NCBI RefSeq assembly: GCF_014207255.1
Contig: NZ_JACHCZ010000002.1
Location: forward strand, 186,001-250,000
Reading direction: 5' to 3'
From: Pseudomonas sp. JAI120
Lineage (GTDB): Bacteria > Pseudomonadota > Gammaproteobacteria > Pseudomonadales > Pseudomonadaceae
Length of the DNA stretch: 64,000 bases
Within the stretch, counting starts at the first letter, position 1, and each line of letters begins with the position of its first letter. Of this stretch, positions 25,802-34,526 are shown piece after piece. The notes beneath the pieces are model-generated. The model worked only from the letters and a program-made list of their open reading frames with translations, was not told the origin of the DNA and made no database searches. Both the position numbers and the translations under genes were made by a program.

Positions 25802-28573
25802 CTAAGTTTTGATGGCGCCGTTGCGCCGCATTTTTTGCATTTCCTCAGCCAGCACCCGTGCACCACGCCGAATATCAGCGGGAGACATCCGGCCGCTGCT
25901 GTCGTGGTAGTGATAGCTGTTGCCAGAACCGCCTAACTGCCCTTCCCCATTAGCTGCCTGGCGAATGACATTGGCGTATTGCTTAGGCAGCACCATTTCC
26001 TGCTCGTGGAGTTGCGTCATGGGGTTAGTACCGGCAGGGATGTCATAGCCGCCCTCGGCCGAAGCAACGTTTTTCACCAGGCCAAATACGAACGCACCGG
26101 CGGCGACTGCCGCCGCCGCGCCCAGGACAGGGCCAATGATCGGAATGGCCGACATGGCTGCAAAGGCACCGGCCATGGCCTGCCAGGCGCTGGCAATGAT
26201 GTTTTTGATCGTGGCTGCGCCCCAGATCGCCACGGACATGGCGGCACCACCTGCCTCTGCAGCCGTTCGAGCGCCTACACCCACTACCGTCGCGCCGGTT
26301 TTAGCCGTCTCACCGAACATCCAGGCCATCAACGGCTTGGTGACCATGTTCTCAACGAACGCGGTGCCGATGCTGGTGAAGATCCCGCGCAACAGGCCCT
26401 GGGTGCTCATGGTGCCGCTGATGATGCCGGTAAGCCCGCTCGACCAACTGGTACGCAGACTGTCGACCATGCCCGTCCAGTTGCTTTGCGACTCGAATGT
26501 TTGCTGCCTGCCAATCACCGCCATGCTGTTGCGGTGGGTTTGCTCCAGCGCCAGGATCTGCTGCTGGACCTGCTGCAGGGCGACCGGATTGCGGTCAGGA
26601 TCCTGCTCCAGCAGCGCTTTACGTTCGGCCAATGCCTGAGCTTCGATCGCATACCGTTGCTTTTCGAACTCGGCCTGGGCCTGCAGCAACTGGCCTTGGG
26701 TGATCAGGTTGGCTTGCAGATCCAGCTGGGCCATCTGCTCGGCATGCGCAACGTCGGTAAGCCGCGCCTGCTGATCGGCAGCCAGCTGCTGCTGTTTCAT
26801 GTTGGTGATTTGCTGCTGCTTTTCGCGCTCGACAGCGACCACCTCTGCCGCAGCCTTGCGGTATTCCTGGCTGTCCTGGCCGTAGAGTTGCCGGCTGCGC
26901 TCTAATGTCTGCTGAGCGATCTGCAGACGCGCGTCCATATTGTTGCGGTACTGCTGCGCCTGGGCCTGCAGATCGGCAAAGGCTTGGCCTTCGTCCTGCC
27001 GGCGCAACGCATTCAATGACGCCAGGTAATTGCGCTGAACACTCAAACGTTCGGCAGCGCTCAAATCCGTGCGCTTGAGAATGCCCTGCCAGTACTGCAT
27101 TTCCTGCTGCTGGGAGAACTGCAGGAAAGTGCCCTGCTCGGCCTGCTGCTGGGCGTGAGCGACCTTCTGCGCGTCTAATGCTTCTGTCCACTCACTGACC
27201 CGTGACGTGGCCTTCGTCGGCGCACTTACCGGGTCATCCGCTTTTTTAGGGGGAGTTGTGGACTCGACCACTTTTTTCCGATGCTCGACAGCTGCAGCGT
27301 ATGCCTGCTCCAGCTTGGTCAGCCGGGCGACTTCAACGCCGTAAGCGGTCGGACTTGTCCTGCCCTGCTGTGGTGCTTTGGCCAGGGCTGTATCGCCGGT
27401 CGCGGCCATCTCCGCCACTTTGCGTCTCTGCTCTTCAATGCGAGCGGAACGGGAGCGCATACCCGCGTCGACTTCTTCCAGCTTATTGGACACCAACTGC
27501 ATGTTTTCCAGCAGCAGGCGCTCTTCGACCAGCGTGGCTTCCAGTTGGGCCTTGCCACCCCCACCGCGCGGTCCGGCAATGACTGTCCCTAACATCGCTT
27601 CGTAGCGCGCGACGTTCGCCGCCACCTCATCAACGGTAAGGCCTACGCCGGTCATACCTTTCAATAGGTTGTTGAACCAACTGGCGGTTTCAGACAGACG
27701 CTTATTCAGGCTGATGAAGACAGGCTCAAGAATGGTACCAATGGTGACCTGCAGCTGGTTGCTTTTGGAATCGAGTTCGGCCTGGCTGCCGGTCAATCCA
27801 TCCGCTGCCTTGGCAGCATTACCGACCTGAGCCTCTGTCTCTTTCATGATGCCGTTGTATTCGGCTGTGATCTTTTGCGAGTCAGACAACTTGTCACGAC
27901 TGCTGCCGATGCTCTTGGCGTACTCGTCCCACATTTTGGCGACGTTTTTCGTGACACCGGCGTTATCCACCAGCACCGAGTTTTCGTTTTTCAAGCCCTC
28001 GGTGGCCGACACCACAGCTTCCGACATGCTGAGATTAGCTTGCCGGTTGAAAGCTGCAGCGTCTTTCAAGCGGTTGATCACCGCCACTGCCTGGTCCACG
28101 TTATACCCGCGACTTAGCAGGTTTTGCAGTGATTTGGCTGCATCACCGACGCTGAGCAAGCCGTCGGAGGCGAGCTTGTTAGCCTCATCCATGGCCCGAC
28201 CAATACCGACGCCGGCATGATTGGCCACCGCTTCCAGGCCACGGTAAGCAGCTTCCTGTTGGATCGCCGCGTCCTTGCTATCGCTAACGATCTGGCCAAG
28301 CTTGAAAGCACCCAGACCAAACACACCCGCAATGCCAGCCGCCACACCGCCGAGGCCCGAACGCATGATGGCGCTGACGCCGGAGAACGCCTCATTCACT
28401 GCCGGACCAAAACGAGCGAGCCGGGTTTGGCTGCCCACCATTTCGGTGTTGATCGCCCTTAGCTCGCGACCAAAAGTGGTCCGTGCCTCACGCATGTTGC
28501 GCTCAATGCTTTCGACTGCACGATCGAAACCTTGGGTACCGGCCGTGAACTGGTATGCAATATTTCTTTCCAT
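25802..28573 (-). CDS. Tail tape measure protein
   Basis: Sets tail length and takes part in DNA passage; 923 aa predicts a siphophage tail of roughly 140 nm by the usual 1.5 Angstrom per residue rule. The N-terminal part has RNIAYQFTAGTQGFDRAVE, a hydrophobic stretch (about 74-97) and a TMP repeat region with GLSVGDAAKSLQNLLSRGYN-like sequence. A long Gln-rich coiled coil covers about 460-690. A hydrophobic segment near 790-850 (IPIIGPVLGAAAAVAAGAF) may insert in the membrane. It is encoded at the expected place before the tail-tip genes. Confidence 0.93.
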   Translation of the reverse strand: MERNIAYQFTAGTQGFDRAVESIERNMREARTTFGRELRAINTEMVGSQTRLARFGPAVNEAFSGVSAIMRSGLGGVAAGIAGVFGLGAFKLGQIVSDSKDAAIQQEAAYRGLEAVANHAGVGIGRAMDEANKLASDGLLSVGDAAKSLQNLLSRGYNVDQAVAVINRLKDAAAFNRQANLSMSEAVVSATEGLKNENSVLVDNAGVTKNVAKMWDEYAKSIGSSRDKLSDSQKITAEYNGIMKETEAQVGNAAKAADGLTGSQAELDSKSNQLQVTIGTILEPVFISLNKRLSETASWFNNLLKGMTGVGLTVDEVAANVARYEAMLGTVIAGPRGGGGKAQLEATLVEERLLLENMQLVSNKLEEVDAGMRSRSARIEEQRRKVAEMAATGDTALAKAPQQGRTSPTAYGVEVARLTKLEQAYAAAVEHRKKVVESTTPPKKADDPVSAPTKATSRVSEWTEALDAQKVAHAQQQAEQGTFLQFSQQQEMQYWQGILKRTDLSAAERLSVQRNYLASLNALRRQDEGQAFADLQAQAQQYRNNMDARLQIAQQTLERSRQLYGQDSQEYRKAAAEVVAVEREKQQQITNMKQQQLAADQQARLTDVAHAEQMAQLDLQANLITQGQLLQAQAEFEKQRYAIEAQALAERKALLEQDPDRNPVALQQVQQQILALEQTHRNSMAVIGRQQTFESQSNWTGMVDSLRTSWSSGLTGIISGTMSTQGLLRGIFTSIGTAFVENMVTKPLMAWMFGETAKTGATVVGVGARTAAEAGGAAMSVAIWGAATIKNIIASAWQAMAGAFAAMSAIPIIGPVLGAAAAVAAGAFVFGLVKNVASAEGGYDIPAGTNPMTQLHEQEMVLPKQYANVIRQAANGEGQLGGSGNSYHYHDSSGRMSPADIRRGARVLAEEMQKMRRNGAIKT

Positions 28574-28854
28574 GCTGTCTTCTCTATCTAAAGGCCAACA
28601 CCCGCCTCCAATAAGAACAACGACTTAAAACAAATAGGCCACATTTTAGCCGTGTTATAAATCGTCACAGAAGGCCCCTTCACATAATGAAACTGACTCA
28701 AATACCAGCTTTTAAAAAACCATTCTTGATCACACTTTGCAATCTCCGCACTTGTCTGCTAGACCATTTATAAAAAGCAAGCGAGCACGTAAACCTGTCA
28801 CTAGAAGCACTGCTAAGCCACCAACTGACTCATTTCTGAAACAGGGGAATCTTC
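28574..28854 (+). promoter_or_regulatory. AT-rich leader of the inverted lipoprotein gene
   Basis: 281 bases without a gene between divergent tape measure and lipoprotein genes. The stretch is much more AT-rich than the tail genes, includes TATAAA near 28768, and ends with AGGGG a suitable distance before ATG 28855. It most likely holds the moron's own promoter, but I cannot fix -35 and -10. Confidence 0.4.
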
Positions 28855-29895
28855 ATGAGCTTAAAAAAATCAATCGTAACTGTGGCGATCACTTCATCAA
28901 TGCTCGGGTGTGTCTCAAATGACACAGGTCCAGGTAAGAGTGTCGGTTGGAAAACGCTAAGCCCCCCTGTCGAAAAAGCTCTAGGGCGGTACGTTGAGCG
29001 CGACTCAGGAAATGTATATTTAGGCGGAATCGGCTACATAATTAGTGATGACACCGTATTGACGTCGCCCTCTTACGACGATGTTCAATCGGAAGACTAC
29101 TCTAACTACAAAGCCGGAGCAGAAGCTTCATTTAAAGGCGTGCTGGCAAAAGCAGGCATTGAGCATTCAGGATCAACTACCTCAAATGCTTCAGGATGGT
29201 CGGTAACACAAATAAAAGATTTTAGTCGTGGCGCACCTATCGAAAAGGAATTCGTTTACAAATGCATCATGGTTTCCGACTACACCTTTGAGGCCAAGAG
29301 TAAGACATCAGCCAACTTAGACCTGGATGCGAGCACACTAGCGCAAACTTTTGGGGTCTCAGTTGCAAAAATAAGCTTGAGTAAATCTCCAGAATCCCCA
29401 GACAAACTTAAAATAAGCGTCAAAAACCCCAACTTGTGCTTATCATATGTTTCCGCAAAGCTGAAAACTCCTTGGTTTGGAGGTAAAGGAAAGGTTAATA
29501 CTGTCACGAAGAACGATGAGAACAACGTAAACAAAAGCAGTTTCAACCTAAAACTAAATGAATCTAGCGAACCTAGAAGTGCCGATCTTGGAAGTTCTGC
29601 AAAGGAGAGAAAACCTCTTTATCGCCTTACAGTAAGAGGCACCCAAGACGCCCCAGTTCTCAGCATCTGGAGGGAAGATCGGGAAAACATTGATGCCCCA
29701 CCGGTGTATTTCCCACTCAAAGAAAAAGCACCAGGCCAATGGTTTGGGCAATATGGCATAGAACAGTATTATTACAGCGATATGAAATACGCTCTGATCA
29801 GAATCGAAATCGACGCAAAAATACTTCCAGATAAATCCATACAAGTAAAATCAGCAGAAATTTACTCGCAAAAACTTAACCTTTCTTTGAGATAA
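28855..29895 (+). CDS. Inverted AT-rich lipoprotein (moron), function unknown
   Basis: Lipoprotein of 346 aa encoded against the direction of the tail operon, between the tail chaperones and the tape measure. The signal ends in lipobox SMLGC, with lipidated Cys19. The mature part is Ser, Lys and Asp rich and has no membrane segment. Two conserved-looking cysteines lie in YKCIMVSDY and NPNLCLSYV. A middle part (TFGVSVAKISLSKSPESPDK) resembles no family I know. Base composition is clearly AT-rich relative to the phage. With its own leader and a hairpin after the stop it fits an independently expressed lysogenic-conversion gene, such as superinfection exclusion; that is inference. Confidence 0.8.
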   Translation: MSLKKSIVTVAITSSMLGCVSNDTGPGKSVGWKTLSPPVEKALGRYVERDSGNVYLGGIGYIISDDTVLTSPSYDDVQSEDYSNYKAGAEASFKGVLAKAGIEHSGSTTSNASGWSVTQIKDFSRGAPIEKEFVYKCIMVSDYTFEAKSKTSANLDLDASTLAQTFGVSVAKISLSKSPESPDKLKISVKNPNLCLSYVSAKLKTPWFGGKGKVNTVTKNDENNVNKSSFNLKLNESSEPRSADLGSSAKERKPLYRLTVRGTQDAPVLSIWREDRENIDAPPVYFPLKEKAPGQWFGQYGIEQYYYSDMKYALIRIEIDAKILPDKSIQVKSAEIYSQKLNLSLR

Positions 29896-29915
29896 CCTAT
29901 AAGAAGCTCAATCCT

Positions 29916-29951
29916 CTCATAGCTCTGAGAACATTACCTCTGAGCTATGAG
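29916..29951. terminator. Hairpin after the lipoprotein gene
   Basis: Perfect ten-base-pair inverted repeat (CTCATAGCTC / GAGCTATGAG) with a 16-base loop, right after the lipoprotein stop and before the tail chaperone stop. There is no strong T run, so a Rho-independent role is only probable. Confidence 0.45.
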
Positions 29952-29952
29952 T

Positions 29953-30254
29953 TCACCTCACTGAAGTAAAAGCATCCAAGGCATGTCGTAAATGCTCAGG
30001 TAAATCGTCCCGCAAATCAGCGGCAATCTCGGATAAGTTGCTTTCTAGTGCAGGAGCATCACTTATAGAAGGAGCAGCTTTATACCCTAAATAACCAGCG
30101 ACTAGTACATGAACGGGCGGATGGTTTCGCCAGTAGTTGGTCATATGCCCTACCATCACCATGTCCCAGTCACGTCGAAGCGTGACCGGGCTTTGCCCGG
30201 TACTGGCGATCAGGTGAGCGTAGAGTTGGCCCCAGTCGAAGGGGCCAGTGCTTC
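29953..30254 (-). CDS. Tail assembly chaperone, frameshift extension (GT-type)
   Basis: The reading frame continues upstream of its first ATG (30162) and into the end of the preceding gene in the -1 frame. It reads FDWGQLYAHLIASTGQS, LRRDWDMVMVGH, MTNYWRNHPPVHVLVAGYLG. The YW..HPPVHVLVA.YLG block is characteristic of the T part of G/GT tail chaperones in siphophages. It is therefore probably made only as a fusion by -1 slippage near 30252-30258. An independent start at 30162 would truncate the domain. Confidence 0.7.
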
Positions 30255-30557
30255 CCCCGGCGCCGACTCTGTGACCTCCAGGCCCGAGGCACTCATAACA
30301 GCATCCAACGCATCACGCATGTTGCGAAGATCCAGCAGCGAGGCCACCTCTGCGCGCTCAATGTCTGGGTAGTTCCGACGCAATGCCGCGTGCGTGGCAT
30401 CGATCACCGTTGCGATACTGTCCCGGTCCATGTTGCCGGCCATCACCGCGTTGATCCGCTCCAGCAGTTGCTCCAGATCCCCCAGCGCAAGGGGGGGGAT
30501 GACGAGCGTTTTCCCTGGAAACGGGAACGAAACGCCGGGGACATTCACGACCGTCAT
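30210..30557 (-). CDS. Tail assembly chaperone G
   Basis: Protein of 115 aa directly after the tail tube gene (ATGA overlap). VPGVSFPFPGKTLVIPPLALGDLEQLLERI followed by a helical part (VIDATHAALRRNYPDIERAEV, LLDLRNMRDALDAVMSASG) matches the N-terminal chaperone class that coats the tape measure during tail assembly. GGAG lies nine bases before the ATG. The 3' end contains the likely slippery site for the GT fusion. Confidence 0.75.
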   Translation of the reverse strand: MTVVNVPGVSFPFPGKTLVIPPLALGDLEQLLERINAVMAGNMDRDSIATVIDATHAALRRNYPDIERAEVASLLDLRNMRDALDAVMSASGLEVTESAPGEALAPSTGANSTLT

Positions 30558-31309
30558 TCGTTGGCACTCCAGTAGCACACCTCGCCGAACTCATCCGCGT
30601 AGCCGGTGAATTCAAAGTCCGGAATGGTGTAATCGTCCTGTTTGGTAGCGATCCCCAGCTTGTTGCTGACAAAGTTCGGCACGCGCACGTACACAGTCTT
30701 GCCCTTGTATTTCAGGACCAGCTCGCCCTGGAATACCGGCATGTCCCCCATGGGCAGGTTTTTCACCGACAGGCTTTTACCTGTCGTAACGGTGTAGCGG
30801 TAATCAATGAACACCGACTTGGCCACGTCTGCAGCGGCAAATGCATATTCCCCCGTGGCGGCATCAAAGGTGTACTGCCCAACTGCAGGCGCGCTCAGTA
30901 CCCGTACGTAAGGGATCGCGCCGGCGCCGCGTACACCAAGATCGCCCGATAGCGTCCCGCCCGCTGGGGGCTCCACGGTGATGGTGGCCCCTGCCGGCAC
31001 AACTGTGGGCTCCGTGGAGTGATGAACTAACACCTGGCCGGTGGTCAGGGTCTGCCCGAACACCAGTTGATTCCACTGCAGCAGGCTGATCTGGGCGGAC
31101 TTGGCCTTGCCGGTCAGCTTGCCCTGGCCTCGCGCCGCGTCGACCGCAAACTGCTCGCTGCCGAACAACTCTTTGGAATCAAACGACAGATCCACCGAGG
31201 CTTCTTGCATGATACCCAGCAGGATGGGGGTCGGAGCCGAAATGGCATTGCCATAGGCGTCCATCAGCGGAGTGGCGTAAAACAACCCGCTGCCGAATGC
31301 GATTTGCAT
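30554..31309 (-). CDS. Major tail tube protein
   Basis: Structural protein of 251 aa. It starts with MQIAFGSGLFYATPLMDAYGN and has the tube-fold sequence IMQEASVDLSFDSKELFGSEQFAVDAARGQGKLTGKAKSAQ shared by siphophage tail tubes, plus a central Ig-like insertion (about 95-165, PAGATITVEPPAGGTLSGD). It lies between the tail terminator and tail chaperone genes, the normal order. Confidence 0.85.
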   Translation of the reverse strand: MQIAFGSGLFYATPLMDAYGNAISAPTPILLGIMQEASVDLSFDSKELFGSEQFAVDAARGQGKLTGKAKSAQISLLQWNQLVFGQTLTTGQVLVHHSTEPTVVPAGATITVEPPAGGTLSGDLGVRGAGAIPYVRVLSAPAVGQYTFDAATGEYAFAAADVAKSVFIDYRYTVTTGKSLSVKNLPMGDMPVFQGELVLKYKGKTVYVRVPNFVSNKLGIATKQDDYTIPDFEFTGYADEFGEVCYWSANE

Positions 31310-31319
31310 AATGTGTTCC

Positions 31320-31772
31320 TCAGTAAAAGGTAGGTCCGGCCGTCAGGTCGCCGGTGTTGCACAGGTAGGTGAAGCGGTAGCGCACCATGCAGTTGCCGGC
31401 GGTGTTGTCGCCCTCGTCTTCGATCCAGTCGATGTAGAAGCGCTGCACCCGATCCGCCTCCTCAAAGGCGTCCTCTGCCATCAGGACCGCATGCACGGCA
31501 ACCTTGACCAAGTCGGCGACCTGATCCCAGGCAGCACCTGTGACCGTGTCCTCCCGGGCGATGATTTCCACCGTCAGCTCGAACTGGTTGCGATCCACTG
31601 CAGCACTTTCGCGCTCACAGGTTTCAAGGTCAGGACGCAGCACGATCGCCGGCGTCATGTCCCGTCTGATCGCCTCAGTGCGACTCCGATACACCCGGTC
31701 TGCCGCCAACGTACCGGCGGCCAGAATCAGCGCCTGCGCCTTTGCGACGATGCGTTCTTGAATCGAGGGCAT
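31320..31772 (-). CDS. Tail terminator protein
   Basis: Protein of 150 aa (SIQERIVAKAQALILAAGT, FELTVEIIARE, FYIDWIEDEGDN, VRYRFTYLCNTGDLT) of the gpU-like fold that stops tail tube growth and joins the head. Called from its position directly before the tube gene and from the alpha-beta pattern with the C-terminal CNTGDLT end. Confidence 0.65.
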   Translation of the reverse strand: MPSIQERIVAKAQALILAAGTLAADRVYRSRTEAIRRDMTPAIVLRPDLETCERESAAVDRNQFELTVEIIAREDTVTGAAWDQVADLVKVAVHAVLMAEDAFEEADRVQRFYIDWIEDEGDNTAGNCMVRYRFTYLCNTGDLTAGPTFY

Positions 31773-31777
31773 GAGGT

Positions 31778-32065
31778 TTAAACCTTGGTGAGGGAGGCCA
31801 GGCTAAAGGCGCCGTCATCGATCATCCGGCGGTCCCGGACGCGAAAATTCACGCCGTCGACGGTGATCAGTTTGGGATTGTCGATGCCCAGGCGCTCGGC
31901 CTCGGCGGTGATGACCAGGATCTCGTAGCCGGTCGACTGGCTGTTGGTGCCACCCATACCGTGGATTTCGTCCGGCATATCCCGCGCGGCCAGAAACGGC
32001 TGACCATCAACCATCCCGCCAACGTCGAAGTCCTCAAGGAATCCCCTGAGATCTTCGTCAAGCAT
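31778..32065 (-). CDS. Head-tail joining protein
   Basis: Small protein of 95 aa. It has RGFLEDFDVGGMVDG, FLAARDMPDEIHG and VDGVNFRVRDRRMIDDGAF, matching lambda FII-like head-completion proteins, which join heads to tails. It overlaps the next upstream frame by eight bases. The assignment rests on order and the VRDRR..DDG end. Confidence 0.65.
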   Translation of the reverse strand: MLDEDLRGFLEDFDVGGMVDGQPFLAARDMPDEIHGMGGTNSQSTGYEILVITAEAERLGIDNPKLITVDGVNFRVRDRRMIDDGAFSLASLTKV

Positions 32066-32267
32066 CAGGGCTCACCTTGACGGGCTTGCGTCCGCCCTCA
32101 GCTGCAGCGGAAGGTGCCGGCGCAGGCTCGACCACCAGCACTTCCAACTGGTGGCGAAAGCGCTCGGCCACGTCATCAGGCAACTCGATCACGCCCCCTG
32201 CCCCGGTCAGTTTGTCATCTGGCCCGCGAAACGAGCCGGATAGCACCGTGTAGGATTTATTCGGCAT
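32058..32267 (-). CDS. Small phage head-region protein
   Basis: Protein of 69 aa (KSYTVLSGSFRGPDDKLTGAGG, IELPDDVAERFRHQLEVL) with a proline/alanine-rich, basic end. Such small proteins lie between capsid and tail genes in related Pseudomonas phages. No function is assignable. Overlaps both neighbours. Confidence 0.6.
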   Translation of the reverse strand: MPNKSYTVLSGSFRGPDDKLTGAGGVIELPDDVAERFRHQLEVLVVEPAPAPSAAAEGGRKPVKVSPDA

Positions 32268-32505
32268 TACGCTCTCCTGCGACCTTCTCCAGTTTCGACA
32301 ACCGCTGCCCCAACGCCTTGTCCGGCTCGCCGGGGATCACAATCACTTCCCCGGCTTTGAACTGAACAGGCGACACAATGGTGTAGCGGCCCTTCTTGTT
32401 TGCGACCGGCTCCAGGTTGTGCGCACGCGCACTGGCCTGGGCCGCATTCAGGATCAGTTCACCCCCATAAAGGGTGATCGTCTGTTCCACACGGTATTTC
32501 GGCAT
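32257..32505 (-). CDS. Small phage head-region protein
   Basis: Protein of 82 aa (PKYRVEQTITLYGGELILNAAQ, YTIVSPVQFKAGEVIVIPGEPDKALGQRL). The mixed beta pattern followed by a charged end suggests a structural or assembly role. It lies 35 bases after the capsid gene. I recognise no named family. Confidence 0.6.
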   Translation of the reverse strand: MPKYRVEQTITLYGGELILNAAQASARAHNLEPVANKKGRYTIVSPVQFKAGEVIVIPGEPDKALGQRLSKLEKVAGERNAE

Positions 32506-32540
32506 ATCAATGCCCTCAGTGAGGTGTCAGGCCGAAAGGC

Positions 32541-33488
32541 TTACGCCACCAGTTGGTTAAGAACGGCGTACTGCCAGCGCCCAAAACCCACATTGCGCCA
32601 GGTGTCGACGCCGTATTGATGGGCATCGTTGTCGAACTCGAACTCCGAGCCTTCGGCCTTGGCCTTCATGGCCACGTCGGTCTCTTGCTGACGGATGAAC
32701 GCTTTCAATCGACCGTCCGTGCGGAAGGTCACGAATTTGTCCTGCCAGGCGTTGAGGCGCACGTTGCCCACCACGCGGACAACCACGTTGTCCGGCATGA
32801 CGATCTCGCTGATGTTGGTACCGCGCGGCACGCTAAGCGCCGTCTGTGCCACGCTCAGCAGGTTGAACGGCACCATCACCAGAAACTCGCGTGCCAGTTC
32901 GTTGATGGGTTCGCCCTGGTCATCCTTGAAGCTGGTCAACTGGGTAACCGACCGGGCAACCGCCTGCTGGAACTCCTCAACGCTCGGCCGACTGGGCGTC
33001 CCGTGAAGTGTCGCTGGCAGTTCGGAGATGTCGGTGGTGATCTTGTTGGACTGCACGCCGCTCTGGCCTTCTTCGTGGTCGGTATCGAAGAAGTACTGGC
33101 CGTCATAGCAGGTCTGGCTTTCGCCGTTGAGCAGCAGCACCGACAGCAGTCGCGCCCAGTGCGCGTTGGTGCGGTCAGCCAGTTCGCCCAGGCGGATGCG
33201 CAACTGTCCGGTTTTGTCGCGGCGCAGCTCGGTGACCAGCACCTCGATGGTAGCCTCGAAGTGCAGGTTTTCGATTTCGAGATCAGCGCTGATAAAACCC
33301 TTGGCGTGGCGACCTCCAATCCACTCACGCAAGGTCGGCACCATGCCGATCCACGGATAGGTTTCTTTGGCCTGGTCGGAGTCGAACAGGTTGGACACGG
33401 CGTCGATCCAGTTCGACCCCACATTCTGCTCGAGCAGTTCGTAAAACATGCCGATGATGGCACGGCTGGAAAGCACTTCAGCACCCAT
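32541..33488 (-). CDS. Major capsid protein (Mu gpT-like)
   Basis: Forms the head shell; 315 aa. It contains YPWIGMVPTLREWIGGRHAKG, NLHFEATIEVLVTELRRDK and YDGQYFFDTDHEEGQSG, features of the Mu gpT major head group, and NLLSVAQTALSVPRGTNISEIV of the HK97-like fold. The lambda-type terminase, portal and protease upstream therefore work with a Mu-like shell protein, a mosaic head. No propeptide is evident. Confidence 0.85.
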   Translation of the reverse strand: MGAEVLSSRAIIGMFYELLEQNVGSNWIDAVSNLFDSDQAKETYPWIGMVPTLREWIGGRHAKGFISADLEIENLHFEATIEVLVTELRRDKTGQLRIRLGELADRTNAHWARLLSVLLLNGESQTCYDGQYFFDTDHEEGQSGVQSNKITTDISELPATLHGTPSRPSVEEFQQAVARSVTQLTSFKDDQGEPINELAREFLVMVPFNLLSVAQTALSVPRGTNISEIVMPDNVVVRVVGNVRLNAWQDKFVTFRTDGRLKAFIRQQETDVAMKAKAEGSEFEFDNDAHQYGVDTWRNVGFGRWQYAVLNQLVA

Positions 33489-33545
33489 GGGTGATTCTCC
33501 TGAAGAAGGATACGGTCAGAAAAAAAGAACGGATTGAGTGATGCG

Positions 33546-33962
33546 TTACGCCGCGACAGGGACGGCCTGGGCGGTGAACTTGACGATGCCGACGCCGGTG
33601 CGCACAAAACGGTGAACATGCCCGATCAGGCTGTTACCGGCGGCGGTGAGCAGAAACGTGCCGCTGTCGCTGGCATACACCGGCTTACCGATGTCGGTGA
33701 TCGCCAGCGCAGTGACGGGCAGTTCAACTTTGCCCACTTCGCGAAGACGCACACGCGCTGCTGCAGCGGCGCCGATTCGATTGTCGACGCCGCGATCGGC
33801 GAAGCCCACGAACAGATCCCCCGCCGCCAGAGGTCGCGCAAGGCCGTTAGCCGCGACAATGCCGACCGCCGAACCTTCGAAAATCTGCACGCCGGCCGCA
33901 ACCGATAGATCGTTAATTTCCCCGATCTCGTAAGCGCGGGGGGTGTCGAGTGTAAGAGGCAT
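33546..33962 (-). CDS. Capsid decoration / DUF2190-like protein
   Basis: Protein of 138 aa rich in Ala, Val and Gly (LTLDTPRAYEIGEINDLSVAAG, SAVGIVAANGLARPLAAGDLFVGFAD, PVYASDSGTFLLTAAGNSLIGHVHRF). This beta-rich pattern matches head decoration or stabilisation proteins encoded before the capsid. I prefer ATG 33962, with GGAG five bases before, to 33980. Confidence 0.7.
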   Translation of the reverse strand: MPLTLDTPRAYEIGEINDLSVAAGVQIFEGSAVGIVAANGLARPLAAGDLFVGFADRGVDNRIGAAAAARVRLREVGKVELPVTALAITDIGKPVYASDSGTFLLTAAGNSLIGHVHRFVRTGVGIVKFTAQAVPVAA

Positions 33963-34004
33963 AGGATTCTCCAGAGCCATGGGTGGGAAGGGGTTACCCG
34001 GTAC

Positions 34005-34526
34005 TTACTTTTTCAGGACCTTGACCAGACCCCGCTCGGTGGCCTTGCGGTAGCCGTGATAGGCCTCGAAGGTGCCAAACTCGGCCCGCAGCTCTTTGTC
34101 GCTGTCCCAGGTCGCCTTGGCGCGTTCCTCCAGCGGCGACTCTGGATCCTCCTTCACAGCCTCAGGGGCTGCCGGTGGCGTCAGCGCGTTGGGCACCGGC
34201 GCAGGCGCCTGGGCACGAATGTCGGCCAGAGCACCGGCGCGTTTGGTTTTTTCGGCGCCGATAACCTGCGCCGCTGCTTCGGCGCCGGTGGTTTTGCCGT
34301 CGAACTTGAGCGTGGCAATCAGCTCTTCGTGTCCGGGCAGTGCGGCGGCTTCCACCGCCTGGATGCGTTCGCACTCGGCGCGGGCGCCGGCAGCTGCACC
34401 AGCGGCATGCGCGTCATGTTCCAGGCTGGCCAGCAACTCGGCATGATTCGCCGCCAGGTATTCGCGGTTGATAACTGGTTTTTCTGCAGTTGGAGCGGGG
34501 GCGTTACTGTTGGTAGTAGTGGACAT
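34005..34526 (-). CDS. Internal-start scaffold protein (Nu3-like)
   Basis: In frame within the protease gene, GGAGAAAGACCT precedes ATG 34526, giving 173 residues that begin MSTTTNSNAPAPTAEKP. The sequence switches here from peptidase to a helical Ala/Glu-rich segment. Lambda makes Nu3 from the 3' part of C in the same way. Supported by the ribosome site and the domain boundary, not by product data. Confidence 0.6.
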   Translation of the reverse strand: MSTTTNSNAPAPTAEKPVINREYLAANHAELLASLEHDAHAAGAAAGARAECERIQAVEAAALPGHEELIATLKFDGKTTGAEAAAQVIGAEKTKRAGALADIRAQAPAPVPNALTPPAAPEAVKEDPESPLEERAKATWDSDKELRAEFGTFEAYHGYRKATERGLVKVLKK

